Below, in pieces: positions 15,389 through 15,465 of a stretch of 15,465 nucleotides of DNA (the first letter of the stretch is position 1; each line of letters opens with the position of its first letter). The position numbers were made by a program, and so were the translations under genes. Below the pieces are notes generated by a model. It saw nothing but the letters and a program-made list of their open reading frames with translations. It had not been told where the DNA came from and made no database searches. The stretch is from Rhodospirillaceae bacterium (GTDB lineage Bacteria; Pseudomonadota; Alphaproteobacteria; JABSOH01), in NCBI GenBank assembly GCA_020629355.1, contig JAHDDM010000008.1, positions 1 through 15,465 on the forward strand, given 5' to 3'.

Positions 15389-15465
15389 TGGGCATCTCCT
15401 GCAGTAATCAGCGTCCAGGTCTTGTTCTTCGATATCGGGCGACATTCCTGTAGCTGCACAGTATC
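15385..15465 (-). CDS. rpsQ: 30S ribosomal protein S17, C-terminal 26 residues only
   Basis: Read from the window edge on the minus strand, this frame gives [18 protein letters not shown] and TAGDAQ before TGA (15385-15387). It matches the C terminus of S17, where a CRPISKTK-type motif is conserved. The gene precedes rplN in the standard spc order and overlaps its ATG by four bases. The 5' part lies outside the window. Confidence 0.9.
   Translation of the reverse strand, partial: DTVQLQECRPISKNKTWTLITAGDAQ

Noticed and set aside
13980..15407. Long plus-strand open frame of 475 codons opposite rpsN, rplE, rplX and rplN
   Set aside because: It is fully antisense to four certain ribosomal protein genes, its translation shows no domain, and it results from their codon use.
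15389..15445. Upstream extension of rplN to an ATG at 15445
   Set aside because: L14 proteins start at MIQMQT, the ribosome site fits the internal ATG, and the extra stretch is the rpsQ C terminus in another frame.
1..15465. CRISPR arrays, tRNA genes, insertion sequences, prophage or defence genes
   Set aside because: I saw no regularly spaced repeats, cloverleaf, transposase or phage-like protein in any frame.

Overview
This window most likely comes from an alphaproteobacterial chromosome. The strongest clue is the minus-strand ribosomal cluster. Its order is rpsQ-rplN-rplX-rplE-rpsN-rpsH-rplF-rplR-rpsE-rpmD-rplO-secY-adk-rpsM-rpsK-rpoA-rplQ, with adk between secY and rpsM, no rpmJ after secY and no rpsD between rpsK and rpoA. 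That arrangement, plus an HAD hydrolase of the TIGR01459 type on the other arm, fits Alphaproteobacteria. I cannot name the genus. Base composition is moderate, and start codons include TTG and GTG as well as ATG.

Layout. Positions 1-777 (+) hold the 3' part of an unrecognised, AT-richer gene that may encode an exported protein. It converges, with one base between, on an acuI/yhdH-type quinone oxidoreductase (779-1762, -). A short divergent intergenic region follows. Next on the + strand come a membrane protein with a degenerate EAL domain (1844-2767) and a translationally coupled HAD hydrolase (2767-3630). A 215-base non-coding gap rich in palindromes contains a good intrinsic terminator. 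It leads into a TrkH-type potassium transporter with a TTG start (3846-5294) and a UbiH-like FAD monooxygenase (5306-6427). That gene ends 8 bases from the end of the minus-strand ribosomal cluster, which fills 6436-15465 and enters from the right edge of the window (only the last 26 codons of rpsQ are visible).

How the genes work together. The right-hand 9 kb is the spc operon, which makes ribosomal proteins of both subunits, the SecY translocon core and adenylate kinase. It is followed by the alpha-type operon, which makes S13, S11, the RNA polymerase alpha subunit and L17. Many junctions are tight (ATGA or TGATG overlaps, 1-6 base gaps), which implies translational coupling. The only real break is the 242-base adk-rpsM gap. 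It carries a terminator-like hairpin, possible alternative pairings and two promoter candidates, so it is the most likely control point. The left 6.4 kb is a set of housekeeping and accessory genes with no visible shared pathway.

I found no convincing novel multi-gene system, CRISPR array, insertion sequence, tRNA or prophage. The points most worth a second look are the adk-rpsM leader, the palindrome cluster at 3652-3796, the secY-adk junction (tandem heptamers plus a two-codon frame overlapping the adk GTG start), and the degenerate EAL/HAD gene pair.
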